From Conoideocrella luteorostrata (Eukaryota; Ascomycota; Sordariomycetes; Hypocreales; Clavicipitaceae), in contig JASWJB010000064.1 in NCBI GenBank assembly GCA_032433595.1, positions 100,876-164,875 of the forward strand: a DNA stretch of 64,000 nt, read 5' to 3'. A program made the position numbers and the translations under genes. Positions 45,108 to 57,161 of this stretch are shown in pieces (positions within the stretch are counted from its first letter, which is position 1; every line of letters starts with the position of its first letter). Below the pieces are notes generated by a model. The model worked only from the letters and a program-made list of their open reading frames with translations. It did no database searches and was not told the origin of the DNA.

Positions 45108-48095
45108 GGGCGATTATATACGGTCCAAGAAAGTTCTTAGAGGCACCGAAGAATAAGGTACGACCTGTTCGCTGATAGAGCTGTACCGATATTACCAAAA
45201 CAAACAAAAAATAAAAGTAAAAAAGGAATCTATGAACAAAGGGAACAATGACAAGATGACCACGGGAAGGGCTCATTTTATTATGTTTCTAGACCCGTTT
45301 TCCCTGCGCGTATTGTCAATCGCATAATTTATCCCCCAAGGGTGCCGGCTAAAACATTTACATGGTGCATGACCAACCGGAGCACTAACGGCACAAGACC
45401 TCGTCAAAATGTAACACGAGGTCAAGATTGGTCAAGTTTATACCTCATAGTGACAATGAATAACCTCCGGGTTGTCATGCAAGCGTAGCATCACGGACTG
45501 GTTCTCTAGCCTTGCGTTCGATTCGTGCTTAAATAGACAATCAACCATCACAGGTCCGCGAAGGGGTGGTTTAATACTACCTTGCGAGCAGAACTGGAGC
45601 CGCCGAAACAGGAAATGCGGGTCCTAGCCGGTTCGAACGGCTCCTTGTCCAAAGACATCGGGGATTTGGTTGGCTGTTCAGGAAAATTAGAATATACGGG
45701 GAGAAATTTTAGGACGTGATTTTGATGCAGCCATATCAGGGGGACCATCGCCAGTTGGCTCAAGCCCATGCGGATCCAAATGAAACCGGCTTGAGCTAGT
45801 TTGCGTGGCTGTCAGCTGGGCAAAAGCAATCCTCCCTACCCCGTCACGGGAGCACACCATCGCCACATGATAGGGATCACTATCTTGGCGGATGGAAACA
45901 TAAGAGGGGACGATGTATGCGAGAAACTGAATTCCATGACCGCTGCCTTTGAGGAACCCGCGATCAACCCGCAATCATGCATCAATTATGTCATGTTCTC
46001 GTAACGATTCTGTCAGACAAACGTCGGAATGGGGTGTAGTTGACTTCTGACGCGAGGGGCAAACCGTGCGCCCCGCAAGTCCAATTCAGGGAGGGTAGCA
46101 ATTATATCGTATGATCCCTTGAAATGGACGAGCGATACTTTGTGCGCCAGTACGGAGTATTCGCTCCCGCATGTTGCAGTGCTTTTTCTTGGCGTCGCCA
46201 AGGGAGGGAGAACTGCGGCTTGATGTCTCCCCCAGTTGGGCTCTCATACGCACTCGGCTTTATTCCCTCCTAAAAAAAACTTAACTGTATTTATTTATAC
46301 CGCGCAACAAAATGCTTTATTTGCGGACACGGAGGACTAGACAAGTGCAGCAACTCTGCGCGACCTTCAAGGTGAGTAGCCCGTTCATTAGTGCAAACTT
46401 CACCGAAACCAATCCGTACAGCCACTTAGTTGTCGCAACTCACTGCACAGCGCCACAGTTTGTATGTGCCTAACTAGTTATTTCATTTCCAGTGCAGATC
46501 AGTGCCATGTGAACTGTGGCAGGAACCTGCCTTCAAGGGACGTCGAGCACATCTTTCGGGGCCAATCCCTTCGGCGATCGTGTTTGTGACATGAATTCGA
46601 AATCAGCCTGCGACTATGTATTTCGCCATCGTAGGGAATGGGAAATCGAGGATTTCTTGTCTGTACCAAGGCTCATTTGGCTCGATCAAAGTAAAATTTG
46701 CAAACGTCGACTCGTAGGATTGCATAGGACCGGAACCCAGCCCCGTGGCTTCATGGTGGAATTTTTTCATTTCCATGCCTGGCACGGGTTGCAAGCCGCC
46801 CGTTGAGAGTCAGCCTCACTATGGAGTCTCGCTGATGTGACAGAATTGTCTCTGAAAATAGCATACAACCACATGTAAGAAGAACAGTGGACGGTGACTT
46901 TTGATCGAGATCTGGTGTCTTCGTGGGGAATGCCTTGCGAATGTACCTGATTGCGCTACTGGAGATCGTGTCGCCCTGATGCTGCGGTATCTGGGGCACC
47001 GTTCGGCTATCATCCGTGCTTGTAAGTGAACCACCGCCAGGCCGCGGGAAGATCAATGGCATCCCACGTATAAGGCTCGACGATCCGAGTTTGGGGAATG
47101 TCATGTACTGAACTGATGTCAAGCTGGTGTAAGAGCAGCCAATCACATATCACTCTGCAGCTCGGATGGCTCTAAAAGGAAAGAGCCTGAGACTTGCAGC
47201 AAACAGTCAGTCCCCTGTGCAGGGAACTCTAGGAGGTAACGGAGCTTAGCATCTAATAATTTTCTTCGAGGAAGCCATGTATATGCTCTTCCTATGCGAA
47301 GCAATACATCATTCACTATTCCACTTGTTCGTATTCATTGTGCATCCGCTTTACGAACAGCTCTCCGAGTCTTAGACACGTGGGATCCGTCATACCAGTA
47401 GTCAGCCAGTGGTCAACTAGTGGTCCGATCCATCTTGCGACATCGCTGGCCATGCACTGGAATGTTGTACCCCAGGCTTACATGGCACTTTGTCTCCGAT
47501 ATGTTCTCCATGACGAAATGAAAGCGCCATGCGGGCAGAACCTTCAGCTCCCGACTACTTGTCTTCATGAAGCCTACTTGATGCTTCTGAGCAGGTAGTT
47601 TTAATATATGGCCATTTCACTAAATTCCGTTATTGCGTATCTCATCAGCTCGAGGCCCTTATAGCTTAAGGTGCAGTGGATCGAATTGACTTGTCTTGTA
47701 GCGAAGAGTTGATCCAACCTATTACCATACTCAGCGTTGGTTGAAGTTCGATATCTACACAATTGCAGATCTTGGCTGTCATTCATGACAGCATGTGAGA
47801 CAGTCTGTCAAAACCCAGTTACCTAGCTTGCGGGGATAGCTTCAAGCAGAGCATTCTTGGCGCGGCACGTTTCTTGGCGCAGCACATGACTGACCGACTA
47901 CCTGACAGCTTTACATCTCAGCATTCAGACAAGTTAGGGTATATCTTGTCTATAAGAAGCTCGGGTCATCGCTAGAATTTAGAACTTGCTGATCTCGGAT
48001 CAACAGACACATTTGCACTTGACCAAAGAGATCATTACACAAACCTTGCACTTCTACATAACCCTCTTTCCATCACCCAGCTACCAATCACAAAA
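45108..48095. other. Long intergenic stretch, no gene seen
   Basis: About 3 kb. GTACGGAGTA lies at about 46150-46159. A TATAAGAA box near 47951 and a CACAAACC...CTACCAATCAC leader belong to the downstream cysteine-repeat gene. No frame shows recognisable protein features. Confidence 0.5.
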
Positions 48096-48842
48096 ATGCA
48101 TCCTTTTGTCATTGCAGCTCTCCTCGGAACCACCCTGGCCCAGGCTCCCACTGGTCAGGCTGATTCTCAGGCTTGTGCTCAGCGATGCGCTGATGCCCTG
48201 AATGGTTGCCGCAGCCAACCCGGTGCCAACCAAGACACCTGCATGACCCAATATGCCACTTGCCTTGGATACAATCCAGGTCCGAATGTTACGCCCACTG
48301 CCTGTGGTAATAACAGCCCAGCTCCAACCAATAACCAGGGCGGCGGCCGGCCTGATGCTTGTGCCCAGAAATGCATCGACGCTTACAATGGTTGCCGCGG
48401 CCAACCTGGAGCCAACCAGTCTACTTGCCGTTCTGAGTTTGCCGGCTGCCTAGGATACAATCCTCCTAATGACACCCCCATGAACTGCCAACAGGGCAAC
48501 AGCATGTCTTGGGCAAGCAACACCTGGCAGAGCAACACCTGGCCAACCTCGACCTGGCCCGCTACTGCTACCTCCACCGGGCTCATTGTGCAAGACCAGT
48601 GTGCCAAGAAGTGTACCGATGAGATGAACGCTTGCCGCAGCCAGCCCGGTGCTAACCAGTCTACTTGTGCTTCCGAGTACGCCAACTGCCTTGGGTACTC
48701 ACCATATGGACCCAACGGCTTCACTACTCCCAGTGCTTGCGGTACCGGCGGTGTTGCCCCAACAGGTCCTATCGTGGCTGGTGGCTCTCAGCTGTCTCCG
48801 GCTTACGCTGCCATGGCAATCGGTGTTCTTGCTCTCTTGTAA
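48096..48842 (+). CDS. Secreted, probably GPI-anchored protein with three six-cysteine modules
   Basis: A single exon of 248 residues. Signal peptide MHPFVIAALLGTTLAQA. Three modules at residues 27-70, 89-131 and 169-215 follow C-x3-C-x6-C-x10-C-x6-C-x12..16-C, each with QPGANQ between the third and fourth Cys and CLGY(N/S)P after the fifth. A Trp/Ser/Thr-rich linker (SNTWQSNTWPTSTWPA) separates modules 2 and 3. The C-terminus (SQLSPAYAAMAIGVLALL) is a hydrophobic tail after small residues, as in GPI-anchor signals. This suggests a cell-wall or surface protein with likely disulfide-bonded modules. It is a paralogue of the five-module protein at 51234, 2.4 kb away on the same strand. Not CFEM: spacing differs. 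Function unknown. Confidence 0.8.
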   Translation: MHPFVIAALLGTTLAQAPTGQADSQACAQRCADALNGCRSQPGANQDTCMTQYATCLGYNPGPNVTPTACGNNSPAPTNNQGGGRPDACAQKCIDAYNGCRGQPGANQSTCRSEFAGCLGYNPPNDTPMNCQQGNSMSWASNTWQSNTWPTSTWPATATSTGLIVQDQCAKKCTDEMNACRSQPGANQSTCASEYANCLGYSPYGPNGFTTPSACGTGGVAPTGPIVAGGSQLSPAYAAMAIGVLALL

Positions 48843-49489
48843 GCTGAGGAATTGAGCTAAAAACATAGTCTGTTAGTTATTCTTGCACGTGAAGCTGGAG
48901 ATACCGAACAGTGGTTGTGGGGGTGTTCTAAGGCTTTATATGCCTCGTCACCATCGTCCCTAATGATGATTTATGGTTTAATAATGAATTTATTTGTAAT
49001 TTTCCCTTTATCCATCAGAACTTAAGCGAGACGTGATTATTTGTGATAATACCCAATCTTTGGGCTTTGGCCATAGTATATGACTCACCGCTACTGGGCA
49101 TTATGTGAGTTCATTACCCCTACCACTATAGACTTGTTTTCTTCTAAAGGCAAATTCATTGGAGACGAACCAGGCCTGAAGGAGAAGCGGAGCTTCCCGT
49201 CGAAACTCTCAGAACGAGAGTACTGTCCGGTCTCCGTATTGACAATCGACATTCATGGGTTGAAAGACGACACGCAACCTGAGAAGACAAGGCGTATTCT
49301 TTACTGGGTATCTTCGACGTGCACGTACCGATTCTTTACGATAAAAGAGGGAGAAAGGCTGTGACTAGACTACAACAGGAAATTGACATGCCTCCTTTCG
49401 AGCGGCAAGGCAAGACCCGCTTCGGGATTATTTGACAATGCGACAAAAGTTAGTCGCGAGCCAGTCTTTAGTTTCTGACTGAGCGGTTC
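48843..49489. other. Intergenic
   Basis: 3' region of the three-module gene. One short frame at 49080-49364 (94 residues) is unrecognised; it could be unrelated or a further decayed piece of the lectin-like relic that follows. Confidence 0.4.
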
Positions 49490-49785
49490 TCCCTCATTCT
49501 CCAGACAGACGGAAACCCATTCCTATATCGACCAACGGATGCCATCTGGGTGCCTCAAACCGTCAGGTGGTTGGATATAAGAGACGTGATGTGCAAGACG
49601 ATGGCAATTTGGTCATCTGTGCACAATCAGGAGACGCAACAGGGAATTCCAGCACTTATTCACGAGCTCACACGAACTTGACTATCTGGAATACTGGTAG
49701 CCCTGCTATGCATTCCAATAGATTGCCTATCTGGGCGACTAGGGCGCCGTGGCAGATTTTCGAGGTTAAGCTAATGAAAAATTGA
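49490..49785 (+). pseudogene. Relic of a bulb-type (mannose-binding) lectin-like protein
   Basis: Two lectin-like half repeats are visible in different frames. Around 49500-49560 one frame reads LQTDGNPFLYRPTDAIW, close to the QxDxNxVxY and IW signatures of the B-lectin fold. From about 49567 another frame reads VQDDGNLVICAQSGD and LTIWNTGSP, a second such repeat. The frame change between them and the lack of a start argue for a broken gene. Fungal comitin-like lectins of this fold bind mannose. The assignment rests on short motifs. Confidence 0.4.
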
Positions 49786-51233
49786 GAAAGCCTTTGGCAT
49801 TACTGAGACAAGCTTTGTAATAGGGGAAACAATTCAACACGTCATGTAGACCAAGAGTGAATCGAATCTTTGTGTCAAGATATTCCATCCATCTATTAAT
49901 TCCTCCCACTCAGTTGTCACAGAACGCTCAATGATCCCTCTATTACGCGACACAGTGTTGCGAACACCTACACATCAATTGAACGCCCTCCATTTCTGCC
50001 GTTCTCCGCTGGTACACATTGCCACATAAGCTCCTTGTAGCTAAACAAAATGATTCTAGAAAAGAAGCTTGTTGTTAAGAAGTAGACTTCGTTATAAGGA
50101 TAGCGATCCTACCACCTCCCCCCTTCTCTTTTGACCAATCCTTGCTAGCATACCATCTGTTCATTATGCTACCGTTGGGAATATATCAATGGAGGTCAAT
50201 GAAAATGATGAAATGGGCCGGACAGTCAATGTTCCCGCGAATAAGCTTCGCAATTTGTAAGCCGGCGTTGCGGACAAAGCTAAATCGTAGACGGCGACTG
50301 TCACACGACATGACAGAGACACAAAAAAATCAGGGCTTAATGGAGTAGACACATCAACAACAAAAACAATGAGTGTATGACGTCATGTGTTATGCTTGTA
50401 TGTAGCTTCCGTATAGAAATCCTATGTGATCTCACACAGCTAAACACAATTTGAACAAGTCGCACACCCAACCACAATTATGGTGGAGGCAGCTATTAAG
50501 ATCTAACAATGCTCCCCACGCCACCACCACAAAGTTTGTTCCTACGTAAGCGCTACCAAAATACACCATCAAAGTTAAAATAGCTATGGGAAGTAAAGCG
50601 ACCAGATTGCGATCTATTCCCGTGCTGATTTGTGTTTGTACATACAAGACACGTGTTTGTGGAAGGAAAAGTAGCCGAGAAGCGTCCCACCCGCATGCTC
50701 GCAACACGCTAGAACGCACAATGTTACAATTCCTTCGGTTATTTGTTCTACTAAATCCCACAATCTGAATCTACATGTTTTGTCGGTCTTGGAGCGGCAG
50801 TGGCTGGCACCGTCTGCGGATGCAATCAGAGCCCAGAATTACGATGATGGGTATTCGCTGGAGTAATTTGGCCTTGATGAACGTAGCATTGATGTAAGTG
50901 AAGCCAGAGAACTGTCATGACTAGCATATATTTATCCTTCTCCAATTTTGTTGATGCCATATGCATCTCTACTAGGTTGCTAGAGCAAACTCGTAGAACA
51001 AGGCACAGAGTCTCCAACAAACTCAAATGGCCATAGGACACTTCTCTTAAACGCATATTAAGCTAAACCTTCCCGTCACTGTAGTTATTTGCATTTTCTC
51101 TCCCGTCAATCTGGCTCTCGCCTTCGACTCAATCACTTGGACGCCAGGGCACTGCTCAGATGCCGCCTGTTCAACAGACCAACCCAGCACCTTCTGCTTG
51201 CAACAGCAACAGTAAGCCTGTGCGCATCTCATA
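49786..51233. other. Intergenic, no gene seen
   Basis: About 1.4 kb upstream of the five-module gene. No repeat or gene recognised. Confidence 0.5.
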
Positions 51234-52313
51234 ATGATTCCAGCTGTTATAGCTGCGCTTGTGGGCGCAGCTCTTGCCGGCGGGAAGAAAACGAAATTGG
51301 CTGAACCCACTCTACACCTGTCAATGATCTGTGCCGATAAATGCACCGAGCGGTTTTACGAGTGCACATCTGCTCCTAATGCGAACGCCGCCCACTGTGG
51401 TGCTCAATATTCCAGCTGCCTCGGATATAACCCCTTCGAAAACGGCGCTGGGCATCCAACCTCCTGTCGTATCAGAGGAGAGCAGGTCGCTCGACCTACT
51501 CCAACAAAAACGCAGAGCTGTGCTCGAAAATGCAACGCAAACTATGAGATTTGCCGCACCAAACCACATGCCAATCAGATTATGTGTGCATCAAACTACG
51601 CCGACTGCCTTGGGTTTTCACCCTTTGCTACAAAACAGGGCGAGTCGTTCGCCACTCCGACGGCTTGTAAACCGAAACCGCGCGGTGCTATGACGACGAT
51701 GACTGCTGAAGATGGATGCGGCCCGAAGTGTCTGGACGATTTTCTCACTTGCAAAGCCAATTCTGACGTTAACAGTATGTACTGCGCGGGTGTTATGGCT
51801 CTCTGTCTTGGATATAGTCCTTTTAACGAGTTCGGCGCTTTCGTTCCTTCCGCTTGCCGGAAGATTAAGGATCGCGCTGCTAAAGCTTCCGCAGCCTGCG
51901 CCGAGGGGTGTCTGAACGAATTCTATACATGCGAGATGAATCCCAGCATCAATGAGTCGTCTTGCGCGTCTCACCTCGCCATTTGCGTCGGTTATAATCC
52001 TTACGAAAATGGCTTTAAAACCCCTACTGCTTGCTCCAAGAAGGTCTTTGCTCGCGCTGTAGAGACTGCTGCGCCTACTACCGATACCTGTGCCAAGAAA
52101 TGTACAGACGAATGGAACGAGTGCAGTTGCAAGCTCAATGCTAATATCTCCGGTTGCGCTTCCAAGTTTGGCGACTGCCTTGGATATACCCCTGTAATCG
52201 AGCCTGGCAAGTTTACTACCCCTACTGCCTGCTCGACGGCTCCTCTCGACGCTATGCAGATAGCAACAAGAATTGGCACTTCTCTAGCTGCTACTGCTGC
52301 TGGTAATTCATGA
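51234..52313 (+). CDS. Secreted protein with five tandem six-cysteine modules
   Basis: A single exon of 359 residues. Signal peptide MIPAVIAALVGAALAGG, close to that of the paralogue at 48096. From residue 33 on, five modules follow the same C-x3-C-x6-C-x10-C-x6-C-x14..16-C pattern, each with CLGY/CLGF/CVGY-x-P after the fifth Cys and (T/V)P(T/S)AC-like ends. The last module has an extra Cys (ECSCKLN). Linkers are short, and no strong hydrophobic GPI tail is seen, so this one may be released or wall-bound by other means. Modules differ more from each other here than in the three-module protein, which suggests older duplication. Function unknown; effector, adhesin or wall roles are all possible. 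Confidence 0.8.
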   Translation: MIPAVIAALVGAALAGGKKTKLAEPTLHLSMICADKCTERFYECTSAPNANAAHCGAQYSSCLGYNPFENGAGHPTSCRIRGEQVARPTPTKTQSCARKCNANYEICRTKPHANQIMCASNYADCLGFSPFATKQGESFATPTACKPKPRGAMTTMTAEDGCGPKCLDDFLTCKANSDVNSMYCAGVMALCLGYSPFNEFGAFVPSACRKIKDRAAKASAACAEGCLNEFYTCEMNPSINESSCASHLAICVGYNPYENGFKTPTACSKKVFARAVETAAPTTDTCAKKCTDEWNECSCKLNANISGCASKFGDCLGYTPVIEPGKFTTPTACSTAPLDAMQIATRIGTSLAATAAGNS

Positions 52314-53268
52314 ACTAGGCTTTCTGCCAGTTAGTCTTGTTTTTGTTGCTATTTTGAGATGGTTAGTGATGGAGTGGTCGTTTTGGCCCAGAGGGGCTTG
52401 GTGACGTACATTATATAATAACGAACTGATTCTTTCAAGGCGTTCGTTTTTCTTTTTTTATGCAATTAGTTCTACTAAATTTGAGACATTTAGATCTTTT
52501 CATTTGTAACGGCATGTCTTTGTCGAGGTTGTCGCAATTATTACAAAAGCGTGTGAGAAGATCTTAAACAGGGCATAAAAGCAGCTAGCAGATTGCTCAA
52601 AGCTTCCAAGCAGGTAGACACTTCTTCTGCTAGAGTTGTGTGTCCAAAGCCAAATTCACATTTCGCGCTTGACTGGATTCATCCGCAGCATAAAAAGTGT
52701 GACGTCCTTACAACATCTCTTTCTGTTAGTCGGCGGATCGCCGCCTTCCACAAGGGCGACGACTCGGTCTGCCAAGCATGCGTTTCGCCGCAGGTGGTGA
52801 ACCGGGAACACATGCATATTCATCCCAACCCAATGCAGAGAGCTCTTTACCCTATGCAGGCAAAAAACTAACCACAATTGGTTACACATTGGCTAAAACG
52901 ATGAAGAGCCAGCCAGGCGAGGACGCATGATCCAGAGACGAATGGGGCTACATCTGCGGGCTGCGTCTGGCGGCCGCATGGAAGATGGCCAACCCCGCAA
53001 TTCCACCAGACACCAGTTGAACGAGTTGGTTGGCGTGGTCGCTCCTTCCAGGTGTAGCACAGCGCCGGGCATATAGGCGACCCGCAGAACGAAATCATGA
53101 ACTCCATTCATCGCTCACACATTAACAGTCACAGTCACACCTCACATGGTGGCATCACCTCAACATACGACAAGAGTCTGAAAAACGGATTGTTCAGTGC
53201 TGGTATGCAAGCTTGACCCGCTTTGCTTATCGGCATCATCGCGAGAACTCTCCGCAACGTACTCGGCA
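52314..53268. other. Intergenic, no gene seen
   Basis: Terminator side of the five-module gene and promoter side of the Zn2Cys6 regulator. No supportable gene; short frames at 52.6-53.1 kb lack protein character. Confidence 0.5.
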
Positions 53269-55427
53269 ATGCAAGGCACTGTTGTCGCTCGGCGCACTCA
53301 ATTCTCCAGCTGCGATGAGTGTCGTCGGTCTAGAGTAGGTTGTGATGCTCTGAGTCGAAGTAACGAGACTGGAGATTCCTCCGCGTCTTGCACGAGGTGT
53401 CTTAATCGGAATCAACAATGTACTTTCAAGGTTTGTGCATCCCCAAACCACTGCTGCATATATCATGCATCGTAACGCAAGCCCGATTGACAATGAAGAC
53501 AGTGGATGAAAGAGAAAGGCACGGAGCCCAAACGAGCGCCATTGGGAAGGCGAAAGCTTCGTCGGCAATCCGAGGTATCCAACTCTAGCCCAAGTTTACT
53601 CGGCGACAAGGACGATCATCAGATAGACTCGTCCCCTCGCGATAATTGGGATCCGATAAAACCAAAACAGCTCACTGCGCCTTCACCGGCGGCCACAGAT
53701 TCAACGTCGTCTGCTTCAGATCTGCTCAGCCACCTCGAGAGCCACTGGCTTCAGGTTCTTTACAGGGACGGATTTGATGCAGTGTTTGGGTCTTGGATGG
53801 GCAGGGATGGCTGTCCGTTCTTGTATGTGCTGGGTAAATTCCTGCGCTGATAAGAAAATGGTATCCATGCTGACTTTTGGTATGCAGGTTTGCGGAACAC
53901 AGCCTAGCCGGCAAGCATGTAAATATTGCAGACGTGTGTACCCGCCTGGACCAATGGATGGCAGAAAGCTCCGATGATGAGAGAAACAATCCATCTCGCA
54001 CCATCATTCGTGAACCAAAAATCAAGGACCGACTTATTGGCCAGTCACTTCGCAGCACAATTTCTACCTTCGCTGCTCGATGGCTGCATAGTACCGCCAA
54101 GAGCTCACAGCCAGAGCTTCACCACCAAAATATTGTTCTTGCACTTTGGAGATCGGCTCGACGTGATATGCTTCGAGTTATTAATCGACCATCCTATCGC
54201 TCCATGTTGTCGTTATTTTTATTTGCCCTGACACCTATACCCACCGGCATATCCGAGGAGGAGGAAATAGATGGCATCTCAGGCCAGGCCTGCGTGCATG
54301 CCGCTTTGCAACAGATACAGACGCTTCGTGCTAGACAGCGCAATTTACAATTCAGTGGATCAAAAGTAACACCTTCCAATGTTAAGACAAACGCCGCAGT
54401 GACTAGTCCCGAATCGATCGGTAGCTCAGACTTCATCGCAGCTGAAAGCATTGCGTACTGGGCCGCCTTAACATTCGATACTTCGGCATCACTGACACTT
54501 AATTGCCGGTCCTTACTATCATCCGGCCTTTTTGGATTTGAAGCTGAGCTTCCGTGGCGACTGATACGGACGGGAGCGCAAATGTTTTATGAAATGACAA
54601 AGACATGGCGTGCGGACGGCGTCATAGATATGACGGACGAGCGTGCCAATCAAATTATTGCCAGTGGCTCGGCTTGGAAACTGCTCAGTTGGAAGTTGAC
54701 ATCTATCTTCAAGGAGGCACTTCGAGACGGTCACAACGAGTCCGAAGTTAGCAGAGCATTCGGCTTCGTCACTGACGCTATACAACAATTTAATGACTCC
54801 TATCGCCGGCCCCTTGAGGCTTGCCAACGACGAATGCATTTTCTAGGACAGACCACCAAGCTTCGTTGGTGTGAGTTGTACTGAAGCAAATTCGGGACGC
54901 TGTATACGTTACTGACAGCCCTCGCAGATTCGCTGATGCTTCACTACCACCTCAGCATACTCATGCTTGTTGACATCATCGAAGCTACGGAACGCTACGA
55001 TCTACTCACCGGTCTTGCAGAAACAAACGCCGACGCAGAAAACGCTGTCATGAACGCTCTCGTTTTTGGTCTTCAGAACAACTTTACCATGGCAGCGTCC
55101 TCTGGTTCAAGCCCCAAGGATGTAGAGGATACGACGGAGGCGTCCTTCACGGTACCCATCATCTCGATCGATCCTTACCCCCATCACGTTGTCGCCAGTG
55201 TGCAGCTCATACGGAAAGCAATAGACAGGGACTTGAAGCTAGGGAAGATTACGGACGATTCCCATGCAAATCTTCAAGCCACTCTGGAAGCAGCACTAAG
55301 CCATCTTCCTCAGAGCTCAAAATCGGTGCAGGCAGCACGGAACCGATTTTCTGAAAGGACGACGCCAGACACGATTCTGGCGCGCCAAGATCCGTACGTA
55401 GTCATTCAAGCACAATACGCAGAGTAA
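53269..55427 (+). CDS. Zn2Cys6 fungal transcription factor
   Basis: Four exons (53269-53430, 53503-53822, 53888-54870, 54928-55427) with introns of 72, 65 and 57 bp, all in phase, giving 654 residues. The Zn2Cys6 knuckle is near the N-terminus: SCDECRRSRVGCDA, then SCTRCLNRNQQCTFK, with a longer than usual loop between the two halves. A basic linker (KRAPLGRRKLRRQ) follows, and the rest is helical as in the fungal middle-homology region (ALWRSARRDMLRVINRPSYRSM, DFIAAESIAYWAALTFDTS). Such proteins bind CGG half sites as dimers and usually regulate neighbouring genes. Palindromic CGGATCCG sites lie at 55794, 55843 and 57352, so it may control the dehydrogenase and transporter downstream (inference). 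Start at 53269 is the nearest ATG before the knuckle. Confidence 0.9.
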
Positions 55428-55793
55428 CATGTACTCAAGTAATTTACCAGATGAGACCATGACCATGTCAAATGGGACATATGGACCTTGCCGTCAAGCC
55501 TGTTCTATTAATATCTCTTCCCTTGAAGCATATGGGACTTCTTCAACCATCATTGGCAGATTTTGAAAAGGCCTGACTAAAATCCAATTACCCCAGGCGG
55601 GGCCGATCGAACTCGAGTGACCGACAGCAGTACTATAATTGCCCATCAGCTCGCACCCGAAACACGTGGCGTCCCTGTCCTAGCAGGCAATATATCAGTC
55701 TAGCGCGCCATTCCAACCTGTCCTTCCCTGCAGAATACTAGCAACAGATCAGACGTTTCGAGCAGGCGGGTCTGATCTGTCAGAGTGAGCTGC

Positions 55794-55801
55794 CGGATCC
55801 G
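55794..55801. promoter_or_regulatory. CGGATCCG palindrome 1, possible Zn2Cys6 site
   Basis: An everted/inverted CGG pair with a two-base gap (CGG-AT-CCG), 199 bp before the dehydrogenase ATG. Identical copies occur at 55843 and 57352. Confidence 0.4.
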
Positions 55802-55842
55802 AAAGATCAGTTAACTAACATACACCCAAAGCAGCCCCACAT

Positions 55843-55850
55843 CGGATCCG
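55843..55850. promoter_or_regulatory. CGGATCCG palindrome 2, possible Zn2Cys6 site
   Basis: Second identical copy, 49 bp after the first, in the same promoter. Confidence 0.4.
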
Positions 55851-55999
55851 GTGCCGCCTTCGTTGGCTCTTCTTTCACGAAATTCCTATCAATCAAATAC
55901 GTTTTCTTGCGGTCGGGACTATCTTTCGTCTTTTTCTCTCGTCAAAATTTCTCATCCTCTCGTCAAGCTACCTTATAAAAAGTAGGAGGTTGGGCGAAC

Positions 56000-57161
56000 A
56001 TGTTTGCAACAGCGTCGCGGTTAGCCAGATCCTCGGTGGCCATCGTGGGCGCAGGCTCACAAGGTAGACGGCTGGCATATATGGTAAGTGGAATTGTCTT
56101 TTCAAGGTTCCGTTAAAAGAGTTGTATTGAGCGTGTCTCTAGTGGTCTAGTCGGGGCAATGATGTTCACTTGATTGATGGCCAACCCAGCCAGCTTCAAG
56201 CGAGCGTTGACAACGTGAAACAATTTCGTTCACAGCTGAATTCGAGTGGCCATTTTGGCCAAATTCACACACATCTGCCTGATTCCTTGAAAGATGTTCT
56301 GTGTCTCTCTTGGCTCGTAGTAGAGGTGAGTAAGCAGACATCAGAAGGGAGAGTTCGCGATGTTGATAAACCAGATCTGCAGTGCATTCCTGAGCGTCTA
56401 CCTCTGAAGAGAGCAGTAATTGCGCAGCTGGACGACTTGGCGCCAACGGACACGATTGTTGCTTCTAACTCAAGCAGCTACTGTTGCTCTGAATTAGTTG
56501 AAGGGCTTGATTTAAAAAATCAGAAGCGAGTTTTGAGCGCACATACCTGTGAGTGCTGCTGGATACCTGTCCTCGACTGTTTCTGACAATCTTCCCATGG
56601 TAACAGACTGGCCACCGGAAACAACTGGTAAGATTAAAATCCCTCTGAATTCCATTAATTAGACATGCTAAAGTAATGGCAGTGATTGAAATTATGGGGC
56701 ATAAGGCAACGGAGCCATCACTGATCCAAACCATGATGGAACAATGCGCGGCCCATGGCTTCTCCCCGTTTCATGTCAGGAGTCCATCCATGGGGTACAT
56801 TTACAACCGGTAAGTCATCTGGAAACCAAGCATACTCATTTGGGCATAAATATTAAACCTTCGGAGGATATGGGCAGCCATCAAACGAGAGGCACTATTG
56901 ACCGCGGCTGAAGGCGCCGGCACACCGGAGGAGATAGATGCGATTTTCAGAGGCGTGCTCAAGACAGCCAAAGGGCCTTTTGAGCTTATGGACATTGTGG
57001 GCTTGGATGTAGTCTTTGACATCGAACAGCATTATGCGACAGCAAGGCGAGACATCCCAGAGGAACCTAGGAGCTACCTGGGCAAGTACCTGCAGAACGG
57101 CCATCTGGGAGTCAAGAGTGGCCGGGGATTCTACCAATACGATAGTCCCGAATCAATCTAA
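56000..57161 (+). CDS. 3-hydroxyacyl-CoA dehydrogenase family protein
   Basis: Five exons: 56000-56083, 56143-56548, 56607-56627 (21 bp), 56683-56809 and 56867-57161, with introns of 55-59 bp, all in phase; 310 residues. The N-terminal Rossmann motif is VAIVGAGSQGR. Splicing gives WSSRGNDVHLID and later SNSSSY and AHTYWPP, the position of the catalytic His in this family. The C-terminal dimerisation domain holds MGYIYNRIWAAIKRE, FELMDIVGLDVV and the terminal GVKSGRGFYQY, all typical. The family oxidises 3-hydroxyacyl-CoA or related hydroxyacids with NAD; lambda-crystallin-like members act on free hydroxyacids such as gulonate, so the substrate is open. Neighbours (regulator, anion transporter, monooxygenase) suggest use of an imported acid. 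Confidence 0.88.

Larger units (their letters stand above)
55428..55999. other. Promoter region between regulator and dehydrogenase
   Basis: 572 bp containing two CGGATCCG palindromes and a CT-rich leader. TATAAAA at 55974-55980 lies only about 20 bp before the ATG at 56000, too close for a normal TATA box. Confidence 0.6.
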
